Assembly (NCBI GenBank): GCA_964007475.1
Contig: OZ023274.1
Coordinates: 27,743,090 to 27,807,089, forward strand
From: Hybos culiciformis
Lineage: Eukaryota; Arthropoda; Insecta; Diptera; Hybotidae
DNA length: 64,000 nucleotides
Reading direction: 5' to 3'
The position numbers were made by a program, and so were the translations under genes. The notes under the pieces were generated by a model. The model did not search any database, was not told where the DNA came from, and was given only the letters and a program-made list of their open reading frames with translations. Shown piece by piece: positions 26,707 through 41,500 of the stretch (the stretch's first letter is position 1; each line of letters starts with the position of its first letter).

Positions 26707-28892
26707 CTTTATAATTAAAGCCTTCAAACGAATTACATAAATTTTATATGAAAAAAATTAAACATTGTGTCCATTATTTTACATTATTATTTATTTTTTA
26801 TTTATTTATTATATTATTTATTTTTATAGGTTCCTCTTATACAAACTTCAATTCAAATTTAGAGTAAAAAAATAAATCCTCAATGCTTCAATCCAAATTA
26901 AATTATGATACTTTTATATGAACTCCTTATTAAAATATTTCAAAATTAAACTAAAGTACCTATCAAAATTTTTTTCGACATTTGATTTTCATAAGTACAT
27001 TGATAGGTATTTACATTGCTTGCTTAAATTATGACATATTGCGATGAAATTTGTGTAAATTAGTAAAATGTAAATGTTAGTGCAGTCATAACTACTAAAA
27101 ACATCACGAACTAAGATGATTTTAACTTAAGTACTAAAATAAAATTAACTCAATTAATGTGACTGACCAGTTACCATATCTTTGAAAAAACAAATGACCT
27201 TTCAACGTCTTGTCATAAAATTAGAATGTATATATAGATATATTATACATACATATATTATAGAAAAAAAAAAATTAAATAAAAAATTTTACATTCTTGT
27301 TGATTTATCTTTCTAGATAAAGGTTGGATTTTAATATAAATAAAAAGCGCCATAAAAACACTTGAAAATGCACACTAAATTATAAAGTCAGGTGCTTTTT
27401 GAGCAAACTATTGGTTGAATGCAAGGACGTTGTATTTTTATATTTTCTCTCTATGTTTCATGATTATTATAAAGAAAAATCTAAAACTAAAAAAAAAAAA
27501 TTTAATATTTATCTCTTTCTTCTAAAAATGGACATAAAAAATTACAAAAAAAAAAATAAAACTTGGAGTCAAAAGTCATATAAGTATTTATTATTGCACA
27601 AAAAAAAAAGATATAAAATATATGTACAAACAAATAAAAGTTAGAAATTCGTTTTAAATTAAAATCATTAAAAAAAAATCTAAAAAGTTTTATTTTAGAA
27701 AGAAAAACTGACCTCTAATAAAGAGGAGAACTGTTTTTAGTCAACAAGAACACAAAAGGCTAAGCTTCAAGCAGCAGCTTATCGTTGTCGATTAAATGAA
27801 ATATAATTTACAAGTATTTCATATAAGTTCCCTGTTTGAATGCAGAATAAAATTGTTTTCCAGATATTACAATCCGCACTAACTAATTAGCAAATAGATA
27901 TTCATCATATACTTTATATAAGCTTGTATGCAGTAATATATATAGAATAATATTGATAAGCATGCAATAGTTATTATTTTATATTTTCCACATTTAAAAC
28001 TAAATTTAATATTTACTTAATAAAAGTTTTCTTTTTCATATAAATATTCTTATAATATACTCAATTAATGAAAATTAGTTTAATAATACTGCAGTATACA
28101 TTTTGAAATTTATTGAAACAAAACATTTTATATATACCTAGTTTTTAAAGTTATTTTACTACTGACGCACTTCCTTTTTGCAAAATAAAATTTGATTTGC
28201 AAAACAATTATAAAATTGTTTTGCATTATTTTAATGTTCTTTTTTTTTTGCTCTTTCTAATGCGGGTGACTTTTTTGCTTTTAAACATATATTTTATCTA
28301 TTTTTAAATTTTATTGATTTTCAATTTCATACATTTACCTAGATTTTCAGCATATTTGTGGCATTATCCATGACCATGTCATATTTTACCATTATATAAA
28401 TCGTTGCTGTTATGCTAGTGTCACGAAACTGGAGAGATGTTTGGAGTATAATTATAAAGAATATATTTGGTCAGAACAAAATACAAATAAATATATCAAT
28501 ATCAGATATTAATTTCATGTCTTTATCTTTACATTACGTCAAAATGTGTCACGAGCCAATATCATATCATTATTCAAATTTATTATTGGTATAAGAATAA
28601 TATACAGGAGAATAATATTTCGTAGAGACTTTAAATCCCATCATCATCGTCTGAAATTTGAGAAAATTTATCTATTATCCATACACTTAAAAAAAAAGTG
28701 TTTCTCAACAAAAAAAAGTCCCCAATAATTCAATTGTACCATACAATTGGCTAAAAGGAATGCAATAAATATAACAAAAAAATAAGGAAAAAACTTAAAT
28801 GGAAATATGTGTTACTAATAATGACAAAAATAAAAACAAAATACATTTAACTTTAATCGAAAAATGAAAATATTTCGGTTTAAATGTTTTAT
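26707..28892. other. Gene-poor AT-rich DNA
   Basis: I see no supported gene. Short Lys/Asn-rich open frames (for example 27399-27644) have random AT composition. A small less AT-rich phrase at 27,720-27,800 can be read as KAKLQAAAYRCRLNEI after an AG, but it matches nothing I know. Confidence 0.5.
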
Positions 28893-28966
28893 TTATTGTT
28901 TTTCATGATCCTTTTTCCTTTTTGTTGAAATGCGACGACTCTCACGGTACACCCACCAAAATACAC
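28893..28966 (-). CDS. Candidate last exon of an unknown membrane protein
   Basis: On the minus strand a pyrimidine tract ending CCTCAACAG precedes a 74-bp stretch clearly richer in G and C than everything around it. In one phase it reads VFWWVYRESRR followed by a basic tail (STKRKKDHEKQ) and TAA at 28893-28895. AATAAA overlaps and follows the stop. This pattern (hydrophobic aromatic end, then Arg/Lys-rich tail) would fit a receptor's cytoplasmic end, and the exon could belong to a gene whose other exons lie far upstream. A second phase is also open, so the frame is not certain. I do not recognise the protein. Confidence 0.3.
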
Positions 28967-31900
28967 CTGTTGAGGAAAAAAAATTTCTTAGAAATCAACA
29001 TTGGACAAAAAATAATTGAAATTTTTTTAAAAAATTTTTCTTTACAGAAATTGATTTTTTGTTTAAAATCCAAAATCAACTTATGAAGAAAAGTAATTTG
29101 ATGCACATGAACTTTTGATTACCGATTGTGTAGTCTTTTGACGTTTCTTCAATGTAAGATTTAGTATGTTCTTAAAAATGAACAATATTAGAATACCAGA
29201 ACCATTACTTTTGCCAAAAAAAAATGTCACTAATGTATGCTTCCATTGTATAACATAATATGAAAATGTATATGCATATTATGTGCTTGTCCACATTGAA
29301 ATAGACATAACAGAATCTCAATTACGAATAAAACAAACAAATACATGCGATGATTTTTTTTTTTACTTAATAAAATGTGCATAAAAAAAGCACCCAATAA
29401 TTTTTTTTATAATATACACACACTACGAAAAGGAGCCAGTTTCCTTCATTTTTGTTGTAAATTTTTCGGTGCGAAAAGTATTTATTTTTGGCAGTCTGTT
29501 ATAAAAAGTTATGTTAGTCTGTGCTTGTACTTAAAAACACAACAAATAACAATTCATAACAATTGTGTTTTCATTACAAATTGAAATTTTCTGCATATTT
29601 ATATTTACTCCCTCGCTTTAAGTCACACAAGTAAAATAAAAAAATTAAAATTCACAATTTTTTTGTCTTTTTGTATGTAGGACAATGTTTGTCCTATAAA
29701 AAGAATGTTTATTGTATAGTATAAACATACTCATGCCAATATTTTTATTTTCTTTTGCATAACAAGCCGCTCTAATTTTTTACCTTATGTTTTAATGTAA
29801 TCAAAAAAAAAATTAAATTGCTGACCACTTAAAAAATATAATAAAAAACTTTTTGATATTTTTTTTATTATCTTTATCGTTTAATATCTTATTCCATTTG
29901 AAAAAAAAATTATATTTTTGTTATAAAAACATGTATAATATATTGTACATTGCCTTAAAAAGACTTAAGGATTAACAGCCAGGCGGAATTCTATAATCAT
30001 AATGAATTTGACATAATCTTTAATTTAAATAATTCAAAATCCACAATTGCTTGGTAACTTTTTGAATATGGTTCCCATATTTAAGACTCTTTTGAATGTT
30101 ATACAAATATTCTGTCTTAACCAAATGAAATTGCATAATTCTTATTTTTTTTTATCATCATGTTATAAAATACAAACCTATAACATAAAACGTTATTTTA
30201 AAATATATTAAGGATAAGTTTTCACAACATGATTAGAACATTCTTAAAAAAAAAAAAAAGAGAAAAAAAAAACAAGTAATTTTGTAATTCACATTCAAAT
30301 ATTTCTCATAGCTTGTATCTATGAATTACCAAAAGAATATTATCACCTTTGATTTTTTTATTTTATTTTTTTTTTTGCAATTTCTCTTAATAAATCATAT
30401 ATAATGTTAAGTTAAATGAACACGATATGAAATACAAAATTTTCACAGAAATTTTCCCACACCCATAAAATACATAAATTATCAAACTATTCATATATCT
30501 CATTTCTGACTATCAATATCATAATTTTTGTTTTCTTCAATAAAAAATTTACATAATTTTACATTGGAAAATTTTGTATAAATTTTTTATATTTTAACTA
30601 AAATTATTCAAAAAAAAAAATTAACTAAAATACTTTCCCAATTTCCCATCTGTAGATCTGGAATGTCATTTTACCATAGGAATTATAATTTTATCTGATG
30701 ATAGAAACAAAATTATTGATCTAAAGAAATTATTTTAAATTAATTATCCGAATATAATGTTGTGTGTTTGAACATAGTAAAATAAACATTTTATTGGAAT
30801 AAGGAATCTTGTTTTTAAAATAATCGTCGTCATAGTAGTATATTCCTTTCCCAGTATGGAAGCTCGAGGGATCGCAGATCTAATTTAATATGATCCTTAA
30901 TTTTGAAGCTTGATCCATAATGAAAATAAATTTATATTTTATTATATATACCTAGATGAAATTGTAATTTTTATAACAATTAATTCTTATTATTATTTAT
31001 ATACACATAAATGATTAAATTATTATTTCACATAATAATATTATTCCGATTATAAAAAAAAATTATCACATTTCTAAATAACCATCCAAGATTTCTATCG
31101 ATTTTTTTTTCCTTTTGTGGCCATTTACACATGATAAATATAATTTAAATGTCCATTCAAAACAAATAATATTTTCAGATTCAATTATAATGACAAACTA
31201 AAAAGATATATATGTTAGCAATTTGTTAGACATTTATTTTATAATAATATTTTGGTTTATATATAAGAAATTCAATTCATATGACTGAATTATTCATGAA
31301 CAAAATTTATAAATTAAACCTATATTTGGAAAAATTGTATACATATACATTAGCTGGGAGTCCTATTTAATATTAATTACTCAAGCGTTTACAATTTTAT
31401 GTAACAAATGATTTTATAATTAAAGTTTTATAACTAAATTAATATGAAATTTTTGGTTTCTAAATTTATCACATCAATTGAAATTTACTTTTTAACTATA
31501 AAGAAATATAGTAAATTAGTAATGCGCCAATAATATGTTAATAAAAAGCTGAAAGAACCGTTTCGATATATTCTGAATCTGAATTGGGACAATGTTCTTA
31601 GTACTAATTATTTATTAAGAACCTGAAATAAAAGATACAATAATTATAAATTTAAAAATTAACTTTTTATTAACTATGATAGTTATTATTTTTAATTATT
31701 GCCATTAAGTTCTTCTTTATGGTATTTTTACTAAATATTCTTTAACCATACCTAATTCTAAATTTTTATATTGTAAAAAAAATATATTTTATATTATGTA
31801 CAATTTATAGTCATCCAATACATTTAGCTTCTATTAAGACACCATATAAATTATGGTCAGCCAGAAAATATCTTGAAGCAGATTTCTTTACAATAACAAC

Positions 31901-33400
31901 AAAAAAAAACTCATGGCATTTAATAATATTTTATTAACTAACAAAAAAAAAACCAATCATCACCTCTAATTAAATGGATTTTCATATACTGTGAAAATTC
32001 ATTATTGTACAGCACTATAATTATTGTCATTAGTAAATACACAAAAGTGTTAAAATATTTAAAAAATTTTTAAATTTCCTTTTATTACACATCGTAATAA
32101 TAAGTTTTTAAATATATTTTTAATTTCATAAATCTATCTATATAAATAATGTATATTTTTATTATATAATTATATTATAAGTATATATAGATTTTAATAA
32201 AAATAGACTTTAAAATTTCCTTAAACGCTTGATTTATGATCATTAATTTATTTTTTGTTTTATTTATTTTTATAACAAAAAAATAAAATAATAATAAAGT
32301 GAAAGATAAAAATCTGAGCTTTAAGGAAAAATTCTTATATCCACTAATTTGCTTAAATTTTCTTCGTATCTATATTAAGATTTTCATTTAATTAATACCC
32401 AACTTGAACATATAATTTACACATTAAACTCCTTTCCTTCTATGTCCAATATTTCCTTAGAAATAAAAATTATAAGATTTATGTACATGTATGAAAAATA
32501 AATTTCTTCACTTACCTATAAAACTATTTTAACAAAAGTGCGTATATATATGAACACGGTTACTGTATAAGTAGTTAGATACAATTGATAAGATAAGATA
32601 TTGAAACTAAAGATAAGCTAAGAATTATCTATTTACCTTATCTTATAGTATCTAAAAAGTTCTAAAGCTAATTCATGATACAAAATAAAACATCATTATC
32701 ATATTACATAGAGAATACATAAGCATTCCATAATATTTTGGACCTGTGGGTATATAGATTTACCAAACTGTGATATTTATTTGTTTGCGTTGAAACATTC
32801 ACTTATAATTTTGTAGTGTTAATAATTATAAGCCCGCAGTTACTTTTTATTCCTTCTGAAAGAGTTTTTTATTGGCACGTTATTCTGAGAATAAAAATCA
32901 AATGTTGTATACTCGTGAAAATCACTATGTTGTAGATAATATAATCTGGAATCAATGAAAGTGAAACAAGTAAATGTAATTTAATATATAATGCTATTGA
33001 GAATTATGTATTTGTAAACAATTGTTCCAAAATAATGATCAAAAATATCAAAAATTAACTACTCAAAATATCTTTATCACCTTACTCGAGCACCTTACAT
33101 CAAATTTTTATTTGATACACGTGCTATTTACAAAAATTTTATTATTTTATTTAATTTTATATATATATAGACAAACAAGTTGAATAGTTAAAATTGTTTA
33201 GCGTAAATAGGTATATAATATTAAATCAGTTAAATTTAAATTTAATTGAATTAATGATAGTTTTCTTTCTATTTTCAGATTAAATAAATTTAGAAGGTGG
33301 ATCAAAACTTACAAACAAACCTAATGTTCTGGTGCGGGGACGTGCAAGGATGTGCAACCAATTTAAATACACTCTTTTGGCTAGCAATTAATTAGTTTAA
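28967..33400. other. Gene-poor AT-rich DNA
   Basis: I see no supported gene in this 4.4 kb. Near 32,580-32,650 a loose inverted pair of GATA-rich phrases occurs (GATAAGATAAGATA and TTACCTTATCTTATAG). Just before 33,400 the sequence becomes less AT-rich (GGTGCGGGGACGTGCAAGG), probably part of the retrotransposon or its insertion site. Confidence 0.5.
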
Positions 33401-35341
33401 TTGACTTTCCAGCGTCGTATCTTGAACTTAAGACTTTCTGCTTTAAAAAATGCTCGAAATAAAGCTCATAAAAAAGCAAAAAGTACTAAATTAATAGTGG
33501 ATCGAATTGTATTTGAGAGGATTAGAAAAGGGTATGAATTCTTGAATTCTTTTTTGTACAAGCAATATATTATAACTATGGAATCATATATAAAAAAAGA
33601 TTCTAGAGCCTTTTGGACATTTGTAAAAAACATGAAGAAATCTTCAGATTTTCCAATAGGAATGCATTTTGGAAATAGAGAAGCTTTTGATATCCAATCT
33701 ACATGTGATCTCTTTGCAGATTATTTTCAAGAAATTTATGTTGATGATGATCAATCGGAAGATCTAAATTTCTCTTGTTATGAAAAAATAGTTGATGTTT
33801 GAATCTATGTTTTAAATGAAGAAGAAATTCTAGAAAAAATTAAATTACTAAACAATAGTTTTTCTATTGGATTAGATGGGATACCTTCAGCTCTTGTACG
33901 GTATTACAGTGAAATACTTGCAAGACCATTAACTTATATTTTTAATAAATCTCTTGCGGAAGGAATATTTTTAGATTGCTGGAAAATTTCAACAATAAAA
34001 CCAGTTTTTAAATCTGGCTCTAAATTAGAGATTGTGAACTATCGAAGCATAGTAAAAATCCCTGTGGTAATGAAAATTTTTGAGTCTGTTGTCAAGGACA
34101 GACTTTACTTTCAAATAAAGAATTATATTCATTGGAATTAGCATGGTTTTATTAATGGTAGATCATGTATGACAAATTTAGTAACATTTCTAAATTATAC
34201 AGTTGATGCTATTGAGGAAGGTTTACAAGTTGATTGCATTTATACTGACTTTACAAAAGCATTTGATAGGGTAAATCATAAGCTGTTTTTGTCCAAAATG
34301 CATTCTATAGGTTTCCATTCAATTTTTATTCAATGGAATAAATCATACCTGTCAAATAGAAAACATATTGTTAAAATAGGTGAAATTACATCAAAAAAAA
34401 TAATTGATGTAAGATCTGGAGTTGGACAGGGAACACATATAGGCCTATTATTCTTTATTATTTTTATAAATGATCTATGTAATATTTTCGAGTTTTGTGA
34501 ATTTAATTTTTTTGTTGATGACTTAAAGTTATACTCTAAAATTATTCTTGAGTCTGATATTTATAAAATTCAGAATGATTTATTTAAACTATCTGAGTGG
34601 TGTTGTAAAAATAAAATTAGTTTGAATATATCTAAATGTCATGTGCTATCATATTACAAAGCTAAAAATCCTGTGTTTTTTGATTACAGGATAAATAACG
34701 TAGTGATAGATAGAACAACTCAAATAAAAGATATTGGGGTATTATTTAATTTTGATCTTTCATTTTCAAATCACATTGATATGATAGTATCAAAAGCTTT
34801 TTCAATGTTAGGATTTATAAAAAGAAATACGAATGAATTTAAAGACCCGTATACTATAAAAAGTTTATATATAAATTTAGTTAGATCAAATTTAGAATAT
34901 GCAGTTGTAGTATGGATGCCATATTATGAATGTCATATAAAGAGAATTGAAACTGTGCAAAAAAGATTTTTAAAGTTTGCTCTAAGATTTCTAAATTTTG
35001 AACCAAATGTATCCTCATATAATGATAAATGTAAATTAATTGATATTGAACCACTATTGTTTAGAAGAAAATTTATGAGCACAATGTTTGCTTATGACAT
35101 TGTTGCAGGAAATATTGACTGCCCACATTTATTGAGTAAGTGCTCATTTGTTATTCCAAAATCTGGTTTAAGAACTTTTCCTTCATTTTATATTTCATTT
35201 CATAGAACAAATTATGGTTTTTATGAGCCCATTTCGAATTGTCTCAGAAACTTAAATTTGTGTCTTGATGTCATGGATTTTAATTATTCTAGAATTGCTT
35301 TTAAAAATAAATTAAAAATGTATATGATTGAATATTGTTGA
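33401..35341 (+). pseudogene. LINE ORF2 reverse transcriptase, two in-frame stops
   Basis: One reading frame spans the whole region. It is broken only by TGA at 33800-33802 and TAG at 34139-34141; there are no frameshifts. The part before the first stop is the linker ahead of RT (AFWTFVKNMKK, FADYFQEIY). Between the stops lies LDGIPSALVRYYSEIL and the PVFKSGSKLEIVNYRSI block. After the second stop come HGFINGRSC, the first catalytic Asp in YTDFTKAFDRVNHK, the GVGQGTHIGLLFFI block, and the catalytic pair in FVDDLKLY, where family members usually have FADD. The C-terminal RRNLEYA-like and VQKRFLKFALR segments follow. The TAG replaces what is normally Gln in the QHGF motif. It is dead as it stands but young by its intact frame. 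Confidence 0.93.
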
Positions 35342-35511
35342 ATTTATGAATTTATGAATTTATGTATTTGATAAAATAATAGAACAATACTATGTGAATT
35401 TGAAAAATTATATAAGTTAGAATTTATTAGTTATTGTTGATTATTATTTAGTTTTAAAAAGAGTTTGTATATAAAATTCAGGATCCGTGAAGGATTAAAC
35501 CTGGTGGATTG

Positions 35512-35535
35512 AAATAAATAAATAAATAAATAAAC
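35512..35535 (+). repeat. (AAAT)n LINE tail
   Basis: About six AAAT units directly end the LINE 3' UTR. A simple repeat in this position is the 3' tail of the element, and it marks the insertion boundary on this side. Confidence 0.9.
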
Positions 35536-38500
35536 TTTAGTCTTAACCAATTGATATAACTATATAAATGTAAATGTAATCTTTACACTTATCCGTCTTG
35601 TTTGGCTACTTTGAATTTGATAATTGAATCATGGGAGTTTTAATAATTATTCTCTGAAAATTTTTAAGTTTTCGCGACAAGATTAAAAAAACGAAACTGA
35701 TAAATTTCATCTCGTTTCTTTTCAAAATTTATTTTATTTCATTGGTATTTGCTACGCACCTGAAAAGTAATTCTATGTAGATTGCATAGTTTTTCGAACT
35801 TTTTATGATAGGCCCTAGCTCGCCGTGGTATAAAGGAATGCCTTGAAACTTTTCCCGAAATACAATTTATTATAGGATATTTTCTAAACTTGGTTTATCA
35901 AACAAATATCGTCTACGTGACAATATCGGTCAATATAATTAAAAAATTTAGCAATAAATGTTAAGAGAACTTGACTATGAAATAATGATGGAAAATGTAT
36001 TGAACTACTTTTAGTAAGTTCAGTTGTTCTTATAAAAAATTACAGTTTATCCTAGAGATTTTTGCACAAGCAAATATGAAAAAGTGTTTCTTGAATTTTC
36101 AAAAAAAAGAAAAAAGTAAAGTTGAAAACATTGTTTTCCATTTACGGGATGAATACGAGAAAAAAACATTATTACCAATTTTGGATTAACAAAAAGTGAA
36201 TATCAATTTGGTTTTTATGATTCCATACTACTGTTAAGGACAAATTTAACTTTTGCTGTTAATAAAATATTGATAACTATATTTTTAGTTAAATTGTTTA
36301 TACATGTATATATATATTTTGGTCTGTTACATGATATGGCTTCGTGGTTATAAAAATTTCGCAGCACATCAGCTGATTCTTCCCTTATATCGTAATTTAT
36401 ATAAATTTATAATTTATATAAAAAATATTAAATTTATAGGTAGAATAATTATTGTGCGGAAAAGCCTATAAAACTTTATAATTATCGTTGCATTTTAATT
36501 CTCCGCATATAGCTTAATTTAAAAATAATAATAATTTTTAAATAATTTTGAACATATATTTATATACGTGCTATCTTGGTTATAAGATTTGAAAAATTAG
36601 ATATTTTCTTTGTCATTTAACCACTATGAATAACATCTTAATTTCAAATTTCACATAATTTTTATTAACCATTTCCATTTGAATGGTAATAAAATTTATG
36701 GGTACGTTTTTACGGTTGTTTTTTTTTTATGATTTATTTGATTGCATAAAAATTATTTTTTTTTTTTTTGCATATACTTAGATTTATGAAATTAAATAAA
36801 AAAATTGATATTATCTGTAATTTTATTGAAAAAACATGTTAATTAACTTGTCTTCAAATTAAAGTTAATAAAACTAATAATTATGTTGTTCTATCGCATA
36901 TACAAGAAAAATAAAAATTTCTTATTTAGTATATGTGTGCACTTAAAATATTTTAGACAGAAAAGTGATTATTTATTTATTGTACATATATTGATTTTCA
37001 ATTGGCAGTTAAAATAATACGAAACTCTATATAGTTTTGATGAGGAATTTTTAACTAAAATAATTTCTATATATTTTCAAATAGGTTAGCAAAGGTATAC
37101 GTAGAATGAAATTTCAAGCATTTCGACATAGAATACTCAAAGTAAAAGTTAGTAAAAGCAATAGTAGTGTTTTTATTTTTTTGAAGCTTCAATTGTTATT
37201 TAATTTAAACTAAATAAAAACCTTAAAACATATGATCCTAGCTTATTTCATATTCATCTATAATTTATTTCTAGCGGGTGTTTTTCATCTACTTATAGAA
37301 AATTTAAAATTTAAAATTTAAATTCTATGAAATGACAGTTTTATTCAATGCAATTAATCAATGTTGATCTATCGCTATAAATGTAAATGTCTATAATTTC
37401 AAAAAATTAAAAAGAAATATAGAAAATATTCAATCTAGATTCCAGTTTTTATTTGCACTTCAATTTTAAAAATGTTATGGACTTATAAGTAATACTGTGA
37501 TTAAGGTGACCAAATTGTCCATTTCAAAAAGAGAGATTGAAAAAAAACTGTTTATAAACTTTACTATATTATTGAACAAAGAACACTAATAACAATTATA
37601 ATAATATTGATATCATAAAACTTTTAAACAAATTTAGAAAAATTGTAGATGTACCTACATGTAATTGTGTAATCAATTAGAAATATTCAGAAATGGACTG
37701 TTGGAATATGCAGAAATGAACATTTTGCGGATATAGTTCATAATTCAATAAATCAAATCCTCATAGTCAAACTGTCCTCTAAGCATAAAAAACAGATGGT
37801 CATCCACCACAAGTATTAAAATTTAAAAAAACAAATAGAAATAAAAAAAAAAAAATTTACACCTGCAATGCAAATATTTTACTCTTCAACATTTCTGTGA
37901 TATTTCTGGCATGCAACAAAAACAAATGGAAAAAATTTATTATTCAAATTTTTTATTTTTTGTTAAAAACCAAAACCTCTTTTTCTATGCAACTTCTTTT
38001 TATTTTTTTAGTTATTCAAGTTTAATTTAAAGAAAAAATAAATAAATTTATTTATATAGAATTGTAGAAACGCTAAATATCAAAAGGCGAACTTCTTTAT
38101 TTTATTTTATTTTTTTTTTAACATAAAAAATAGATAGCAATATGATGTAGTATAACTATCAACTGAGGGTGGTGAAACAAAATTAACTGGATTATTCCGA
38201 CACCAATTTCAATTAAAGAGATTACTTCTTTCTTATTCAATTTTTTTTTTTAATAACTTAAGGCCAATTTTTTTTTTTTTAAATATTTATATGCGTGCAA
38301 ATTATTTTTAAAAGATGTATTTAGTTAAGTTTCTAATTTATTTATTTTGCATTAAAACTTTGCATCGTAATCATATCTAGAACATTAAAAATATTATTTT
38401 ACATATCTTAGAAAAAAAAAATTACAGAATAAACAAAATAAAATTATGTGCAAAAAAAAAATAACTTTTATATTTTATTTTATTCAAATTAAACATTCAT

Positions 38501-41500
38501 TGCAATTTATGTACTTCAAATTTGTGTATATAATTTTTCTTTTACAAAACACTGCTAATTTAAATTAAAGTGAATTTTCATGTTTAATGGTTAAAAGAAA
38601 ACTTATATAATATAGAAACTTTTCTTTTGCAATTAAATGCAAGCCATCTTCATTGTTGAAGTCTTGTTTGTATAAATATAAAAAAAATAAAATCGGAAAA
38701 TTATTAATCGTTAAAAATACTGTGTATAATTAGTGGCGCTTTTACGGTCATCATGTTATTTGATCACAGTTTTTTTGTCATCATTGTCACTATTTTGCAT
38801 AATTTGTTCATTGGATACTCACTCAATTATATAAATTTCTATTTGTTGTGTCACGCTTTGAAATGCCCCAAAGAATTTTGTTGAAATTTTTAATTAAGTA
38901 TGGTATTCTTTTACTTAATTAAAGAGTAGGTACCTAAATATTATTATTATTATTATTATTATTATATACCTAAAGTAAATATTATTACAAGAAAATTTTT
39001 ATATTTAAAATTTTTTTTTATTGCCAAAAGATCTTAATCAAAATTTACATATAAATGTATATAATATGTTTAATGTATAAAGGTTCATGCTGCAAATGCA
39101 AAAGAAAAAAAAAACATTGTATGTATAATCTAAATAAAATAAACAGAATAAGTTGGCTGGCTAAATTAATTTTATTAATAGAGAAAATAATTTTTATTTT
39201 ATTTATTTTATTTTATTTTATTTTTCAACTTTACCAGTTTTTTTTTTTCTTTTTCATTTATATTGAAAATAAAGGCAGAGCGCACCAATAACTTATCTAT
39301 AAAATGTATCAAGTGTTTATCAAACAACATCCTACAAATTAGGTAGCAGGGTGAAATATTTCTTGCGGGCTGAAAAAAATAAAAATAAAATAAAACAAAA
39401 TAAATAAAAATATTAAACTTGTAAATTATAATGATGTTTTATAGTTAATTTTATATCGTATTCGCAGATATAAATAAATCTAATCTGGTATATACATAAA
39501 ATCAACGTAAATGACTAAAAATGCAAATTAAAGCCCAAAAGAGACATCGGACGTTGCATGTGGAGCATGTATTGCATTTTAATATGAGCGAAGAGGAAAT
39601 ACTCGTAATTTGGACTGTTTGAATTTTTCCGTAATAAGATTTCATTATAATAATGAACATTGAACAATCCATTTAAAGGCAATTTAAAGACTTAGGTACA
39701 AAGAATTCACTTTTCTGAGTATCGAATTTAATTTTATTTAAAATGCTCGAAGAAACTCGAATAAAGAGTAAAGATAGAAAATATGGAAAAAATAAAAAAA
39801 AACCCAATTAAAAATTGCTTACTACTTTTCTCTAAATTGTAGATTGTAAAATATTATAAAATATTATAAAATATAGTACTATATGAAAAAATCAAATTAT
39901 AGAAAACTATTTGTATTTTACATTATATATGTTGAATTTTTGAAGATTATATGTAATTTTATTAGTAGTTTTGTCTAATTTATTTCAATTAATAATATGC
40001 GCGAATTTAAAAATTTTGTGCAATACTAGATACTTATTTATATAAAATTAATTATAATATATACATTGTATGTATCATAGTAATTGAGTTTTTCAATGAT
40101 TTAAGATTTTTGTGTAGTCTAGACATAGAAATTAATAAAATTAATATGTAATAAAAACAAATATGACTATACATCTCATTTAACTTCAAACCATAATATC
40201 TATAATTGGATTGATAAAAATGTAGTTAAGGGCACACGATTATGAAACAATATTAAAAAAACTTTGGAATTTATTATTACTACTACCGAGAAAATTGAAT
40301 TAAATTCAAGAGTTTCCATTATTATTTTTGTTATTTGTTCAGCAAACTGTGCCAATAAGTATAAAATTTTAATAATTGAATAATTTAAGAAATTATTAAA
40401 ATTGAAACATTAGGACGTGTCTATTTAGTTTTAAGCAGATGACTGACAGTTTTTTATGTTTATTTATTATTATTAAAAATTTTCCCTTCAATATTTAAAT
40501 AACATTTTACCTTACTAAATTCTAAACCTTGTGTGAAATAAATATAATGTACAATATATAATAATAAATTATTATAATAAGTAATGTGAGATTCTTGTTA
40601 ACACGAAAATCGACACCGTGTGCACAGCAAGTAAAAATATTTTCATTAATTTTAATTATATTAAATACATGATGAGTTAATCACCATATTTTAATGAGAA
40701 TCATTAAAAACCTATGTAAAATACATATAATATACACAAATGTACCTTAAATAAAATAATTTTATAATATTATTTTCTATAATAATTACTTAATTTAGTT
40801 AGTTCTATTTTTCCAATTTTTATTTGATTTGCAAGATAAATGCAACAGTTAGATTATATTGCAAATATAATAACTTCTTTAAATCAAATTTTACAATATA
40901 ATGCATTATTATAATACTAAATTGAAATCAATTTATATATATACATATATAATAACTATTTAAAAGCAAAATTAAATGTTAAGGTATAAAAATATATGAC
41001 AATTCAATGAAAAGTTTTTTAACTATTAAAAAAGCTATGCCCAGACACGTATTTATCAGACAATGGTAATATGAAAATATATGTTACAACTTTTTGACTT
41101 GTTGCGCATTTTGGATCCACCTGGAATATTTTTATAAACAATATCATTTTAAATTAAATGAACAATGAAATAAAAAAATTAGTTAGGAGCACACTTAAAT
41201 AAAAAAAAAAGTGATTATTATTTTTTTATTCATTGTAAAAAAAATTACAACATTTGAACATAAATAATATGTTGTTAACCTTAATAGGAAAAGAAGCACC
41301 AAAAGAGGAACTTTTATCAATAAAATGCAAAAATATATATATTGACATAGTCTTCTACTTTAATTATATAGTTTTTATAGAATATTGTCTGGAATTTGAT
41401 TATTCAAGTGTGGTTAATTTTGAATAATTTCTTATTAATTGAAACTTTCTTTACTTAAAAAATACAATTTATTAATATGCAAGTTATTAAAAAAAAAACT

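Larger units (their letters stand above)
33401..35535 (+). mobile_element. Non-LTR retrotransposon (LINE), 5'-truncated
   Basis: The segment holds the RT part of a LINE ORF2, a 3' UTR of about 170 bp, and a tetranucleotide AAAT tail (about 35512-35535). There is no endonuclease domain and no ORF1 upstream, so the copy is 5'-truncated, the usual outcome of target-primed reverse transcription. Protein style places it in the Jockey/CR1-like assemblage of insects, but I cannot fix the clade by eye. No clear target-site duplication was found. Confidence 0.93.

Noticed and set aside
27720..27800. Possible exon reading KAKLQAAAYRCRLNEI
   Set aside because: The acceptor is weak, there is no donor or partner exon, and the reading resembles no family I know.
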